DNA of 64,000 nt, taken from the NCBI GenBank assembly GCA_009760855.2, contig WPIO01000098.1:943501-1007500 (forward strand), given 5' to 3'. A program made the position numbers and the translations under genes. This stretch comes from Cristatella mucedo. Taxonomy: Eukaryota; Bryozoa; Phylactolaemata; Cristatellidae. Below the pieces are notes generated by a model that saw only the letters and a list, made by a program, of their open reading frames with translations, was not told the DNA's origin and ran no database searches. Numbering within the stretch: position 1 is the first letter of the stretch; every line of letters starts with the position of its first letter. Shown here piece by piece: positions 1 through 11,312 of this stretch.

Positions 1-513
1 GGGTACACCTAATCAAGGTACGATAAGCGATTGGTTTTTAAAGCTTTTTCAAATAAATGTGCTGCTATAGCTCTACTGTTCATCGTCTTGTAATAACTTC
101 ACACGACGATGTACTGTACAGCTGTAGCCGCAATTCGTACTGCTATAAGTTCAGCTTTGGCTAATGGCATGGGGTACACCTATTCAAGGCTCGATAAGCG
201 ATTGGTTTTTAAAGCTTTTTCAAATAAATGTGCTGCTGTAGCTCTACTGTTCATCGTCTTGTAATAACTTCACACAACGATGTACTGTACAGCTGTAGCC
301 GCCATTCGTACTGCTATAAGTTCAGCTTTGGCTAATGGCATGGGGTACACCTATTCAAGGTACGATAAGCGATTGGTTTTTGAAGCTTTTTCAAATAAAT
401 GTGCTGCTGTAGCTCTACTGTTCATCGTCTTGTAATAACTTCACACGACGATGTACTGTACAGCTGTAGCCGCAATTCGTACTGCTATAAGTTCAGCTTT
501 GGCTAATGGCATG
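1..513. repeat. 171-bp tandem repeat, three copies
   Basis: Three head-to-tail copies with landmark GGGTACACC at 1, 172 and 343, and a variant (GGGCACACC) at 514, give an exact 171-bp period. The copies differ by only a few substitutions, so the array is young or homogenised. It is cut by the window start, so the true copy number is unknown. Its right edge runs without a gap into a LINE 3' end at a shared ACACCTATT-like stretch. Each unit holds no convincing reading frame. Confidence 0.95.
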
Positions 514-516
514 GGG

Positions 517-788
517 CACACCTATTTAGGACAGCATTTAGTGGGTCCCTGTGGTTCGTCCTTGATGTGCTTATGCGTGCTGACACTGCATGCTGCCACT
601 AACCACATTTGCATGCTGACCCTACGCATGTCACCCCTAACCATATTACTCATTTTGTTTGTTTTTCAAGCATGATTTTACTTACTATTATATTGCATAT
701 CACTCTGCTGCAAATGTAAAGCACCTAGAAGGAGATTAAGTTCTCTGAGGGCGCTTTATCAAGTGCAATATTATTATTATTATTATTA
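517..788 (+). mobile_element. L2-like LINE (family A) 3' end
   Basis: This stretch is nearly identical to the 3' end of the long family A copy at 32,755-33,030. It begins at the sequence for the last codons of the reverse transcriptase ORF (ACACCTATTTAGGACAGC), continues through the 3' UTR, and ends in the family's AAAGCACCTAG...GGGCGCTTTATC tail and an ATT repeat at about 768-788. A stem-like tail followed by short tandem repeats is typical of L2/CR1-group LINEs. It is a 5'-truncated, dead copy. Confidence 0.85.
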
Positions 789-2060
789 TGGGGTCAATGG
801 GTCCAATGAGATAAATATGTGTGCAGTATCAGGGCCAAGTCAGTAGCGGTTTTTTCTGATAATGCTTTTTTTCCGCAATGTTAAAGATTTTTAGCTGATC
901 TTTGGTTTTCGATATGTGCAACCGAAAGAGGACAACAGACTGCTGGGACAAGTCTGCTGATTTTTTTTGTGGATTTACTACAACGGTAAGCCGGAATATT
1001 GAAGCAAATTTATTAAAAATAAGTAGTTGCCACTCAATTTGCATCTCTGTGCAATCATGTTTTTTTATATTCCTAGCCGAATATATGTCGCAAGGAAGTT
1101 AATCTTTCTCATCATGGAACGAATACAAATTGTGGCTAAGTTCATTTCTTAAGGTGAGATTATCCTAATCTTGCTTACCTTTTAACGCTTTCAAGTGAAC
1201 AATTGAATACTTCTTTCTAATCCTGCAGTTCATCATTCTAGCAGATGGCTATTGTCAAACTCGTCAGACATGAGAAATACATTCTAGTCACCGCATGTCA
1301 TGTTGACTACAAGAACAAGTATGTATGTTTTCTGCTTAGCCTCGGTGCTAAAGATTGATTGCATTGAGTTCAATCTGGAAACTGGCAAAGATGTTTTGCA
1401 TGCCAAAAATAGAAATTTAGCTTACTAAGCTGAAGCTGGTTAAAATAATTAAAACCATCGTCGTTTGTATAGAATCATAGTTTCGACCGCCATTCTCCTC
1501 GCATGGAAACTGTTGTGTTTGCTGGGGCTTCCAGTTGAGTAATAGACCTATTCGCTGGTATTTACTAGCTATATCTGCATTTTCAGTTGTGCTTATCGAA
1601 TCCACAACCCCTTTACAAGGCCGTGCTTTTTTTCTGCTGACGATATCAGGAAATAGACTGTATGACACGTTAAAAAGCTCACAGTCTCACTTGTCTTATA
1701 AATGCTTACCTGCCTTAAAAGACTCAGACTAGACGTTTGCCAAGTACTTGATAGTTGATTTGCCTACAGATTTGCACTTTCTCTTACTGGTAAACATTTT
1801 CCCTTTGATTCGTGTCATTTCTAACGCATAACTATTACTTAGCATGGAAATATAGAGATAAGTTGTATGCAACAAATTATTAAGGCTTAATAAAGATTTT
1901 GCAGCCTCATTTAATAATAAGCAGCTTCATTGCTGTTGCTCATTTTCACACGTCTAGTTGCGTAATGATGCTTACCTGCGGTAAGGCAGTAATACTAAAA
2001 GAGAAAAGATTGATAATAAAGCAGCACACTTAGGGTTGACTATGAGCAGCAGTTCAGTTT
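789..2060. other. Unique-looking sequence, no gene recognised
   Basis: AT-rich DNA with only short, composition-driven reading frames on both strands. I see no domain, RNA gene, tandem repeat or similarity to the repeat families elsewhere in the window. Introns or ordinary intergenic DNA would look the same. Confidence 0.5.
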
Positions 2061-2112
2061 TACCGTAGTGAATTAAAAGAAATTTGGCTTTTGCTAAGGC
2101 TATGCTGTTCAG
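2045..2112 (-). mobile_element. LINE family B fragment
   Basis: A short stretch (CAGCAGTTCAGTTTTACCG and onward to AAATTTGGC) matches the left-hand edge of the larger minus-strand family B pieces at about 6,170-6,225 and 36,190-36,240. At all three places it directly precedes the 28-bp minisatellite, so it marks the same boundary in a composite repeat. It is too short to carry a domain. Confidence 0.6.
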
Positions 2113-2118
2113 CACTTC

Positions 2119-3325
2119 TTGCATTGCTTTGCTTGCTCAGTGCTCTTTGCCAGCACCGCTTGCATAATGCCCCTTGGTAAGCGATCTTTGCCTAATGCCC
2201 AGGGCTCAGCACTCCTCACACAGAGCCATTTGGTTACCACCCCCTGCTCAGCACCGCTTGAACAATTGCTCAGCACCCCTTTCTCCTCAGCCCTCGCTCA
2301 GCAGCCCTAGCTCAGGCCCCCTGACCTGTGATCCTTGCTCAGCATCCCCTGAGCAGTAGCCCTCGCTTAGTGCTGCCCGAGTAAGTACCCTCGCTCCGAA
2401 TTCTTACAGCTTTGACCCTTGCTCAACATGATCTGAGCTTTAACCTATGCTCGGCGACACTTAAGCTGTTACCCGTGCTCAGCACCAGCGAGATGTGACC
2501 CTGGCTGAGCACCCCCTGTGATGTGACCCCCGTTCAGCTCTCCTTGAGCTGTGACTCTTGCTCTGCGCCCCTTGAGCAATGACCCTCATTTACTGCTGCC
2601 TTAGTTGAGCTCCTCACTCCACGCTCGTATAACTTTAACCCTTGCTCACCGCTCTTTGTGCTGTGTTCCTTACTTAGCGTCTTTGGAGCATTTAATCTTG
2701 CTCAGCGCCATTTCAGCTGTGATCCTCTCTCAGCACACCCTGAGTTATGACTCTTTTACAGTGCGTCTAGAGCTTTGACTCTTACTAAGTATCTCTATGA
2801 GAGTTGTAACTCTTGTTCAGTGCCCCTTAAGCCGTGATGCTCGATGAGTGCCCCTAAGTTGTGACAATTGCTCAGCGCCCCTAAAAAAAAATCCTAGCTG
2901 ATTAAACAGCCTCTTTTTGTATAGCGACAGAAGAGCCTTTACGGCTATCACCACCGCTTGCAGTGGCGAAAAAGGATTGCCCACCGCAGGAATCGAACCC
3001 ACGACCTCGGGACCGAGGTCGTGAAAGCAACCGCCTTACCTAGTGCCCCTAGAGCTAGAACTCGTGCTCAGCACTACCTGGGCTGTGAAACTTGTTCAGA
3101 ACCCCGAGCTTTAACCCTCACCAACCACCCTCTGCGATGTGAACCTTGCTTACCACCCCTTGACCAGTGACCATGCTCAGCACCCAAAGCTGTCACCCTT
3201 GCTTAGTGCCCCAAGTGCTGTGATCCTATGCTCAGCGCCCAATGAGCTGTGATCTTTTGCTCAGCATCTCCTGAGCTGTGACCCTATTTGAGGGTCTCTA
3301 CAGCTTTGAATTTTGCTCAGCAACC
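2119..3325. repeat. 28-bp minisatellite, cluster 1
   Basis: A degenerate tandem array whose clearest units are 28 bp, for example four successive units at about 2,471-2,585. The consensus is roughly ACCCTTGCTCAGC followed by ACCCCTTGAGCTGTG. Divergence is high, which implies an old array. A SINE is inserted in minus orientation at about 2,882-3,050. The short proline, serine and leucine-rich reading frames here are by-products of the repeat. Confidence 0.85.
2882..3050 (-). mobile_element. tRNA-like SINE, family S1
   Basis: The reverse strand matches the plus-strand S1 copy at 19,612-19,780. It keeps the GGTTCGATTCC B-box, a perfect hairpin at 3,000-3,023 (arms CACGACCTCGG and CCGAGGTCGTG) and the downstream body with GGTGATAGCCGTAAAGGC. 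It is inserted in the 28-bp minisatellite and ends in an A-rich run on the plus side of 2,882. Polymerase III-derived SINEs move using LINE enzymes. The tRNA part is too modified to call a working tRNA. Confidence 0.7.
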
Positions 3326-5275
3326 AGTGTGTGGCACCTTGTGTTTCAGTGTGCATTCTGAGTATACATGTACACATCTAGTTAATAACTCGGCATAGCC
3401 GCAAAGACAACTAGAGTGTTAAGGGGGAGTTTTGTGAGTCCCACGATGGCCTAAGAGGTTTTTGGATGGCATTTGGTAGCCAATGGACTTAGTCTCAGGC
3501 AAAAGGAAAAAGAGGGAAGCCTAGCATGATCAGAAGAGCTTTTGAGGTTGTTAGTAACACGTAGGTGGCAACCCACAACGGCTGGAATGGATAAGCTACA
3601 GCCTGCATTGTGCTTCCTGCTGGGGCTCTAGTTTTGACCAGTGTGTAATGGGCTAGCTTCAAGCCAACGTCAGGGGAAGCGCATTTGATAGCAAAGGTCC
3701 TGGCCTCAAACCTCTCTACGAATATAAAGCACATGAATATGGAATATGTTTCAACTTTTTAGTGTGGCGAGTGTTTCAGTCAGTCACTGTTGCTTTTCTC
3801 TTCTACTCGATACTTACTGCTTGCAGCTCGATGCTGAGTTTGCATGTATCTGTGTAAAGCAATATTGAGTGCACAGCTGCGCGTATGCATGTATGTTTGT
3901 ATGTATGTACATAAGTTTAAAACAACTGTAACTCTGCAGAGTCTGAAAGACTGAGTAGAGGTTATGCAGGAGAGCATTATATAGTTCACTTACTTACCGC
4001 CTGAGTGGCTGTTGGTATGCCTTCGGTAGTCCACAGAATTCATCTCGTGACACAAAGACAAGTAAATAGGCATATCTTGGTCAGAAAAGCAGATGGGGCA
4101 GTGATTGCTGCAGTCTTGCTTCGAGAGCTGCTGCTTGGGCACAGGCACTCGAGCAGGCATGGCCTGTATACCAGTTCTGCCGCATACCTACCCACCTGCC
4201 TTGGTCGACCTCAAACCAGTTGGTTCTGAAAGTGTAGTTCGATTGCATGCAGGCTGGTACCACTACTTTCTTCAACAGCTGGTGGGAGCTCCCCGAGAGG
4301 GGCCTGTGCAAAGCTGTGGTCAGCTTCTAATGAGGCGTTGACACAGGCCGATAACCTGCTGGTGAACAGATGGTAGATTCACCATCGGGTCGGCCAAGGT
4401 ACAGCCGGGGTCGGGGAGAAGAGACTCGACTGTGAGAAGGGGCGAAGGCAGTCATGCGTCTTGCTGCTCCGTGCCTTGTGCAATAAACCGTTGGCGTCGT
4501 TCATCGGCTGGGTCTCTGATGTATGAACCAAACTACAGAAAGAATGATTGTTACCACTTGTCTGAGAAAGAATAAAAAAAAAACAGTTGCTACATACCCG
4601 TGCTCTGTATTCACCATTTCTTTCTGTTGTCTCAGCCTTTACGTGGAATTATAAGATCGGTTTTGTCATAGTCCGGTTGAAATATTTTAGAGACAATCAG
4701 TAACACGTAGTCAGATTAATGGCTAAATTGTGGTACCCTAGAATAAATAAATAATTCATCTATATAGCGCCCTAAGAGAAATTAATCTCTATTCAGGCGC
4801 TTCACATATGCTTCGGGGCTCAAGCCCACGACGTCAGTCAGACCTTGGTCGGGGTGAGTAACTTAAACGCTAGACCAAACCAGCTTGGCAGAAATAGAAA
4901 TAGCACGGGAGTGTTCTGATCATACAAACGGGAGGAGAATGAGGAGCTTCATCTGCGTCCGAGTGGTGGTAGAAATTCTCATTTACCTTTCATGAAAAAA
5001 CTTGAACGAATTCGTTGGTTTATGAGCTGTCTAGGATTGACATTATGTTTAACATCATGTGGCTGTACACAATTACCGACGTGTTGCACGTTGGCTGAGA
5101 TCGAGTCTGATATAAGCGCCGGCACGAAGACAGTTGACTGCACGCAATCAAATATGATTATGAATTTCAGTTTAGTAAGACAGAGTAGCCACGTATTAAC
5201 GCTCAACTGAGCTGGGGAAATGGCAGCCTCCTAAACGTGTATCTGCTTTTTTCTTCTATCTCGATGTTGGTAGTA
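3326..5275. repeat. Composite module M1, copy 1
   Basis: A non-coding module of about 1.9 kb, recognised because the same landmarks recur in order near 6.67, 21.8, 28.0, 33.4 and 36.7 kb. They are: a segment similar to the reverse complement of the family B 3' UTR (GGTAGCCAATGGACTTAG), a TGCATGTATGTTTG-rich tract, CAGAGTCTGAAAGACTG, a second GGTAGTCCACAGAATTC segment, GAGAGCTGCTGCTTGGG, then a block ending in GGAAATGGCAGCCTCC at about 5,217. A SINE interrupts it at 4,742-4,891. I see no conserved coding frame between copies. Confidence 0.75.
4742..4891 (-). mobile_element. tRNA-like SINE, family S2, with L2-type tail
   Basis: On the reverse strand this reads GCCAAGCTGGTTTGGTCTAG, a degenerate A-box, a GGGCTTGAGCCCC B-box region, then a tail GTGAAGCGCCTGAATAGAG...GGGCGCTATATAGATGAATT. 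It matches the plus-strand copy at 34,362-34,502. The tail shares its layout with the family A LINE tail, a common way for SINEs to recruit a LINE reverse transcriptase. Confidence 0.75.
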
Positions 5276-5339
5276 AACTAGATGGAACGTTGTGCAGTTA
5301 CACAGCTTGACTTCAAAGAGCTCGCAGGATGTCATCGCA

Positions 5340-6235
5340 TTTAAACGTTTTCAGCATTTATTCTTACTCAGCTCCTTGCTCAATGCTTCCTGCATCGCCA
5401 TCAGTATGCATCTCCGTCCGTAGCCTAACAAAGTCACAAGAAATGTTCGGGCGTTACGAAGCAGAGCTTTGAAAATCACGCTCAGGGCATCGGCGGTTTT
5501 AAGTACGCATTCGGTAGCCATCAAAAGTCATCTCATGCAACAAAGTGAAAGTAGGTAACCTAGCAGAATCAGGAGAGCAGAAGAGATAGTGAGTTGGCAG
5601 GAAGTAGCCGCTCAGGATTGCTGGAAAGGATGAGCCATAGTCGGCATTAGGAGACTAGTTGTCGTGTGTGTGCGAATCGCAAAAACGAGTTCAGATGTCT
5701 AGGACCTGCACAGCTAAAGCCAAGCCATGGCTAGCCTTGTGAGTGAGCAAAATAACTTCTTTCTGTATTCATTGATTAACCGGAAGTCAGCTCTAGTAGC
5801 AAGTAAGAAATGCGGTCAAACCTGGGGAACTTGAAAACTCTCATTGCAGCCATAGTCATTGCCATTTGCAGCTGCCTAATTGCATTTTTAGCAGCCATGA
5901 CAAAAGAAAATTACAATAATCAAGCCGAGACAGAACTAAGGAGGTAGTTCAACTTTTGCGTCACCAGGAAAGATAGCTAATTATCTTAGACAGGGATCGG
6001 ATGTGATGGCAAACTGTAGAAGCTGTCTTCTGAATCTAGCTTTGAAAATTGGGCTGGTTTTCGCTAGCAACACCTGATATTCGAGCACGTGGTGGTGGTC
6101 GCAAAACAGTATCACCTATTACAAGAGCAAAGTCTTCTAATCGAGCCGCACGCTTAGAGTGTCCGATGAGAAGCAGTTTAGATTTATTGTCATTAGTTCC
6201 ACGAAATTTGCCTATTGCAAAGCACCCCTTGCCAA
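5340..6235 (-). mobile_element. LINE family B, 3' part, decayed
   Basis: The left part (about 5,450-5,680) is the family B 3' UTR in reverse complement. From about 5,690 it matches the 3' end of the family B reverse transcriptase read on the minus strand, aligning with the pieces at 23,155-23,640 and 35,680-36,235. No frame is open for more than about 100 codons. The copy stops at the same position as its sister at 36,235, where the 28-bp minisatellite begins, so the two share a common composite origin. Confidence 0.65.
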
Positions 6236-6665
6236 GCTCTCCCTTCGCGGCTTCACTTGATCAGCGCCCCATGCTCAGCTTTCCCACAGCTGTGACACTT
6301 GCTCAGCGCCGCCTTAGCATCGACTTTAGGCTCAGCTAATATGAGCAATTACTCTTGCTCAGTACCCTCTGACATGTGACCCTTGCTCGGTACCCTCTGA
6401 CATTTGACCCTCGCTCAGCACCCTGTAAGCCGCGATCCTTGCTTAGAAACCTCTGTCATGTGAACCTTGCTCAGCACCGCTGTAGCGGCAGTCCGTACTT
6501 AGCACCTCCAAGCTGTCACCCTAGCTCAGGGCCACTAGAGCTGCGATCCTGCCTAAGTGGTGCCGCATGAGCTGCTGCAGTCCGAGCTCAGTAGCCCCTA
6601 AGTTGTGATCTGCGTGCAGAGCCGTTACAGCTTTGACTTTTTGCTCAGCCCTCCTTGAGGCGCAG
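6225..6665. repeat. 28-bp minisatellite, cluster 2
   Basis: Degenerate tandem units with the landmarks TTGCTCAGC, CACCC and GAGCTGTGA, the same family as at 2,119-3,325. It lies between a minus-strand family B LINE piece and module M1, the same order as at 36,240. Short reading frames across it have no recognisable domain. Confidence 0.8.
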
Positions 6666-7852
6666 CACCTGTTGCATATCACTGTGCATCCTGAGTTTGA
6701 ATGTACGCATCTCATTTGTAACTCAACTGAGCCACAAAGACAACGCAAGTGCTGGGAAAGGCAGATTGGTGTAGTCCGCTCAGCCCAAGAGGCTTTTGGT
6801 AGGCATCTGGTAGCCAACGAACCTTATCTCAGGCAAAGAGAAAAGGAGAGAAGCCTAGCATGGTCAGCAGAGCTTTAGGGGTCAGCAGAGCTTTTTTTGG
6901 GGGGGGGGGTCAGCGGAGCTATTTTTAGTTGCATGAAAGGAGGAGAAGCTCTTGGTGCCTCTTTCAAAGGATGAGCCGCAGCCGGCACTTCCTGGCACAC
7001 TTCCGGCAGCTTCCTGTTGGGGGCTCTAGTTTCGACCTTAGGGGTAATGAGCTTGCTTCAAACAAATGTCATTGCAAACTAATTGCATAGCCAAGGTCCT
7101 GGGCTCAAAACTCCCCGAAAATATTAAGCGCGTGAATACAGAATATATTTTTAACTTTTAGGGTAGCGAGTGTTTCATGCGGTCACTGCTGCATTTCACT
7201 TCTGCTCCACACTTACTGCTTGTAGGTCTCTACCGACTCTTCATGTATACGTGCTGTACATTTCTGTGTACGTGCAATATTGCGTCTACAGATGTGTGTA
7301 TGCATGCAAGTTTTTATGTAAACACGTTTAAAAAACTCTAACTCCACAGAGTCTGAATGACAATGTAGACGTTATGTACGAGAGCGTTGTGTTATAAAGT
7401 TCTTACTCGAAGCCTGAGCTGCTGTCAGCACGAAAATTGTGTAGCCCACGAACTTTATTTCTTGCCACAAAGACAAGTAAACATGCATAACCTGGTCAGC
7501 GGAGCAGGTGGGACAGTGAGTGCTTCGGTCTTACCGCCAGAGCTGCAGCTTGGACGCGAGTCATCGAGTAGGCAGCTGGCGTGGTTCCCAGGTCTGCTGC
7601 TTATCCATTTGCCCACTTTCGTTGAAGTCACTTCAGTTGGCTGAGGAAGACCCCTTGTTACTCCGGTGTCTAAGAAAGAATACAAAAACAAATCCTCTAC
7701 ATATGCTGGTGCCTGTGTTGTATTGCCGTCTGTTTTCTCTGCCATTGAGTGTAAGAAATATGTGATTTCTTTTTTATTTGTTCTTGCTGACATCTTTCCA
7801 GTGATGATCATTAACATGTAGTCCCATGAACCATTAATACCTCTAATATGCA
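6665..7852. repeat. Composite module M1, copy 2
   Basis: Same order of landmarks as copy 1: CTGAGTTTGAATGTACGC, GGTAGCCAACGAACC, GCTCTAGTTTCGACC, GAGTGTTTCATGC, CACAGAGTCTGAATGAC, CAAAGACAAGTAAACATGC and GATCATTAACATGTAG. A local triplication of GGTCAGCAGAGCT with an 11-base G run sits at 6,870-6,920. The copy ends at about 7,852, where the 5' end of a family A LINE begins. No coding content is recognised. Confidence 0.75.
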
Positions 7853-8618
7853 TTTGTTGTTCGTTGCAGAATCCTCCCAAGAATCAAAGTTCTTGCGAAC
7901 ATTCTATACGAAAACAATACAGCTACGATTTGTTTTAAGTTATTCTGATTGTTATTTGACCGTACCGCCTAAGAAATTGCGTGCCGGTGGATATCCAATG
8001 CTTGTCCATTCGGGCTGCTGGGTCTTCTAGGCCGGTGGCTGCCTTAGCTACGGCAGCGGCCAGTAACCTGCATGTTAGTTGTGATCATCAGCAGTTGTTG
8101 TCAAATCGTCGCCGTAGATCAAATGCGTTCCTAGATATTCATGGTGTTGCTAAGGTTTGTGAACTATGCATCAACAAAAGAAAAGCCCTCCGTAGCCACC
8201 TATGACAGGAATGCTTAGCTTAGAGGCTGCTCTTTGGGCAGAAACTGCGAGCTGAGTACCCGCTCGTTTGGTACTCTTAGCATTGTGTCGAACCACTCTG
8301 CATGCTCCCCTACATACGTCACTCTAAATCTCTCTAACATACTGGTTATCAGCCCTGTTACAATTCCATAGTCCGACTTAACGCTTGCCTTTGCGACCTT
8401 CGCTCTATGTGTGATAAAACTTTATTAATAGGTGACAATAATTTCTGAAAACGGTCCCGACCTGCTCGCCCTAACATAGAATTTGCTTAAACTGGTAAAC
8501 TGACCGACAATTACAGACAATAGCCCGACCGTTTTCTCATTCTCTCCCGCCCCGGGATCAATCAAAACTGGAGGGGCAGCTCCTCTTCCCATACGCTTGA
8601 AATTCAACTTCAAGCCAT

Positions 8619-9411
8619 TTGCTGTACCCTCGAAGCAGTCTTCTGAATCAATTTATCGGTCTCAACCAAAAAAAGCTACCGATAGTGGTAGTAGTTTGTC
8701 GCCCACCATGTACAAAATCCTCCGTTATCTCCGATATATTCGACCTCGTTTTTGAATTTGTGTGCAAACAATTGATCATTCCTGGTTTAGGGGGAGGTCA
8801 AAAGTAATAACTTTCCTGGTCATTTCAGCACTGCATTTCGTGCATTGGCCGACTCATTGTCACTTGTGGCTCATGTGCACGGCAATACTCACATCAAGGG
8901 TCACACGTTCGACCAATTTGTCTCATACAACTTCACTTTGTCATCACCAAATATTACCAAATGTTGCTAATCTGACCACACGGAGGTCTCATTCACTCTA
9001 CAGCATACGCCCGCCTCCTCCTCAAAAATCGTCTCTGAATCGCGGAACATCAAGACGCTTGACTTCGCTGCTGTCCGTACGAGAATATCTGCCTCGTCTC
9101 TGCTGCTCAGTCCTCCTCCAAATCTGCCATCATTGGTAGATAGCTACAACACGACACTAGCTGGCCCGCTTGACGAGTTGGCACCTCTGACTAAGCACAC
9201 AGTATGCTCTTGCCCAGACGGCCTATGGTTTACCACAGACATTAAACTAGCTAGGTTTACCAAGTGCAAGCTTGAGGAAGCATGCACAAGATCATGCTTT
9301 AATGTCCATCGACAGGCATACGAGGACTACTGTAGGTCGTACCAATCGATCCTACCATGGGTAAAGTCAAGCTTGTATAAACCATTGTTGAATCACAGAT
9401 TCGCGATTTAA
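8619..9411 (+). pseudogene. Endonuclease and linker remnants of LINE copy 1
   Basis: Several short frames together resemble the apurinic-type endonuclease of L2/CR1 LINEs. The frame at 8,619-8,807 carries VVVVCRPP, the usual beta-strand motif with an RPP ending, and continues to SVISDIFDLVFEF. The frame at 9,133-9,411 (DELAPLTKHTVC, then DGLWFTTDIKLAR) matches the linker before the reverse transcriptase and has a clear counterpart at about 30,450-30,607. The catalytic asparagine and histidine motifs cannot be followed through the frameshifts. Confidence 0.65.
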
Positions 9412-9789
9412 AAATACTGATGTTGCCGATCAACGATCTCCTCAACCGCTCCCGGATTAACTCCTTACCTGATTATCTGTGTGATGATCTAGCTGCTGGC
9501 TTCTCTCGATTCTTTGCCCAGAAGATAATATAGATCAGTCGGTCCATCCCTGCGATGGCAACATATCTCCTAGAATGCTGTCCCTCAATTCCTGGATGCA
9601 CTATAATGTCTACATTTAAGCAGGTCACTAGTGATCTCGTCCTCAAGTTTCAAAGACAGCAAAAAGTTCTTTACGCTTTATAGTCACAGTCCTGCTCTAA
9701 CGTTGGATTGATATCCTGCTGGCATGCATAACTAACATCATTATTATGTCGTTAGCATCAGGTCATATCCCAGAAGCTTTGAAAAAGCT

Positions 9790-10169
9790 ATGGTCAGGCC
9801 ATTTCTCAAGAAAGCAACCCTAGACCAAGAGAACTTGAGCAACTACCGCTCAATCTCTCTTTTACCATTCCTATCAAAAACACTGGAACGAGTCGTGACA
9901 GACCAGCAGCACCCATTTGAGAAAACTCCAAACCTTGTCCGTAAGCTCCTGTCTGGCTTTAGAGGTACTTACTCCATAGAGTCAGCGTTGCTTCGAGCGT
10001 AGAGCGACCTACTTAGGAATGTGCCCTGTGCACGTCACCCCTAAACATGTTATTCGTTTTGTTCGTTTTTCAAGCATGATTTTACTTACCATTTAATTGC
10101 ATTTCCCTTTGCAGGAAATGTAAAGCACCTAGAAAGAGATTAAGTTCTCTGAGGGTGCTTTATCAAGTA

Positions 10170-10202
<33 letters not shown>

Positions 10203-11312
10203 GTAGACTTCGCAGAGTCTCTCTGCTTGTTTCGCTTGATCTCTCGGGAGCTGTTGATATTATCCATCACTGAGTCATTCTTGAGCGTATCTCATCTCGC
10301 CTGGGCAGCACTGGCACTGTTATGCAGTGGTTCTGGTCCTGTTTCAGTGGGAGACTCCAGAGTAGTGATTTGAATGGACTAAAATCACATGATATAGCTG
10401 TGAGATATGTGGTACCTCAAGGCTCAGTGCTTCGTCTGATTCTTTTCACGGTTTATACTCTTGCACTTGCCCACGTGATTGCCAAGCAAAATCTAGGCTA
10501 TCACTTTTTTGCGGATGACACTCAGTTGTATCTTTGCTTTGATCCCTCCAAGTCCTTGAGTACGTCGAATTCTCTTAACTCCGCGGCTGCATGCATTGAT
10601 GACATCGGCTCATGGAGAGTAGCAAATTTTCTTAAATTGAATGACCTCCAAACTTACTAGTTATAGGCGAACCAAGTGCGATTCAGAAATTGGTAAGCTA
10701 ATGCTCAAAGTAAGTTTTTCACACATATCTCCTGTTGACTATGCACGAAATCTAGGTGTCATGCGCAAAAGTGACCATTCGTTAGACCACTACATCAGCT
10801 GCGCAACCAAGCCAGCCTACTTTCAGCTACAGAACTTAGCTAAAATTCGGGCATGTTAGGCAAGGATACCTCGTCTAAGTTGGTTTGTGCATTTGCTACA
10901 TCCCGTCATTAATTTTGTAACTCACTGCTTGCTAGTATGTTTGCCTCAGCGATCAGGTGCGTACAGCTTGTGCCAAACTCTGAGGCTAATCTTGTCTGTC
11001 GTAGTTACCATGCCACACCACTTTTGGCCGACCTCCACTGACTCTCACTCAAGCAACGCATCAACTCAAGATTTTGTCGCTCACTTTTGGGTCCCTTCAT
11101 TCTTTGGCTACAGCCAATCTATCGGATCTACTGTCCCAGTAACCAAAGTATTGTACCAACTAATTTTCGGAATCTTACTGCTTATCTATACCTCATACAA
11201 ACCTCAAATAATTTGGGGACCATGTAGTAGTTCTTATGCTCCCAAAGCCTGGATCTCTATCCCGACTTCCGTTAGGACCTTTCCTAAATTGACCACATTA
11301 AAAACAAATTAA
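9790..11312 (+). pseudogene. Reverse transcriptase of LINE copy 1 (broken)
   Basis: The N-terminal fingers motif is in the frame at 9,790-10,002 (MVRPFLKK, then NYRSISLLPFLSKTLERVV, the usual NYRPIS position, then SGFRGTYSIESALL). After a nested insertion, the frame at 10,322-10,660 has VPQGSVL and the catalytic FADD box at 10,508-10,519 followed by TQLYL. A further frame at 10,641-10,859 has the NLGVM motif, and 10,887-11,312 covers the C-terminal region. The aspartate pair is intact, but at least three frame breaks and the insertion exclude a working enzyme. Confidence 0.8.
10022..10202 (+). mobile_element. Nested family A LINE 3' tail
   Basis: Compared with the sister copy near 31,745-31,770, the reverse transcriptase of LINE copy 1 is interrupted by 181 bp that begin TGCCCTGTGCACGTCACC and end in a run of ATT. 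This is the 3' UTR and tail of the same family in the same orientation. Host sequence resumes at GTAGACTTCGCAGAG. I see no clear target-site duplication. Confidence 0.8.

Noticed and set aside
1-513. Primate alpha satellite, because of the 171-bp period
   Set aside because: I see no alpha-satellite landmarks, and the neighbouring repeats are not those of a primate genome. The period match is taken as coincidence.
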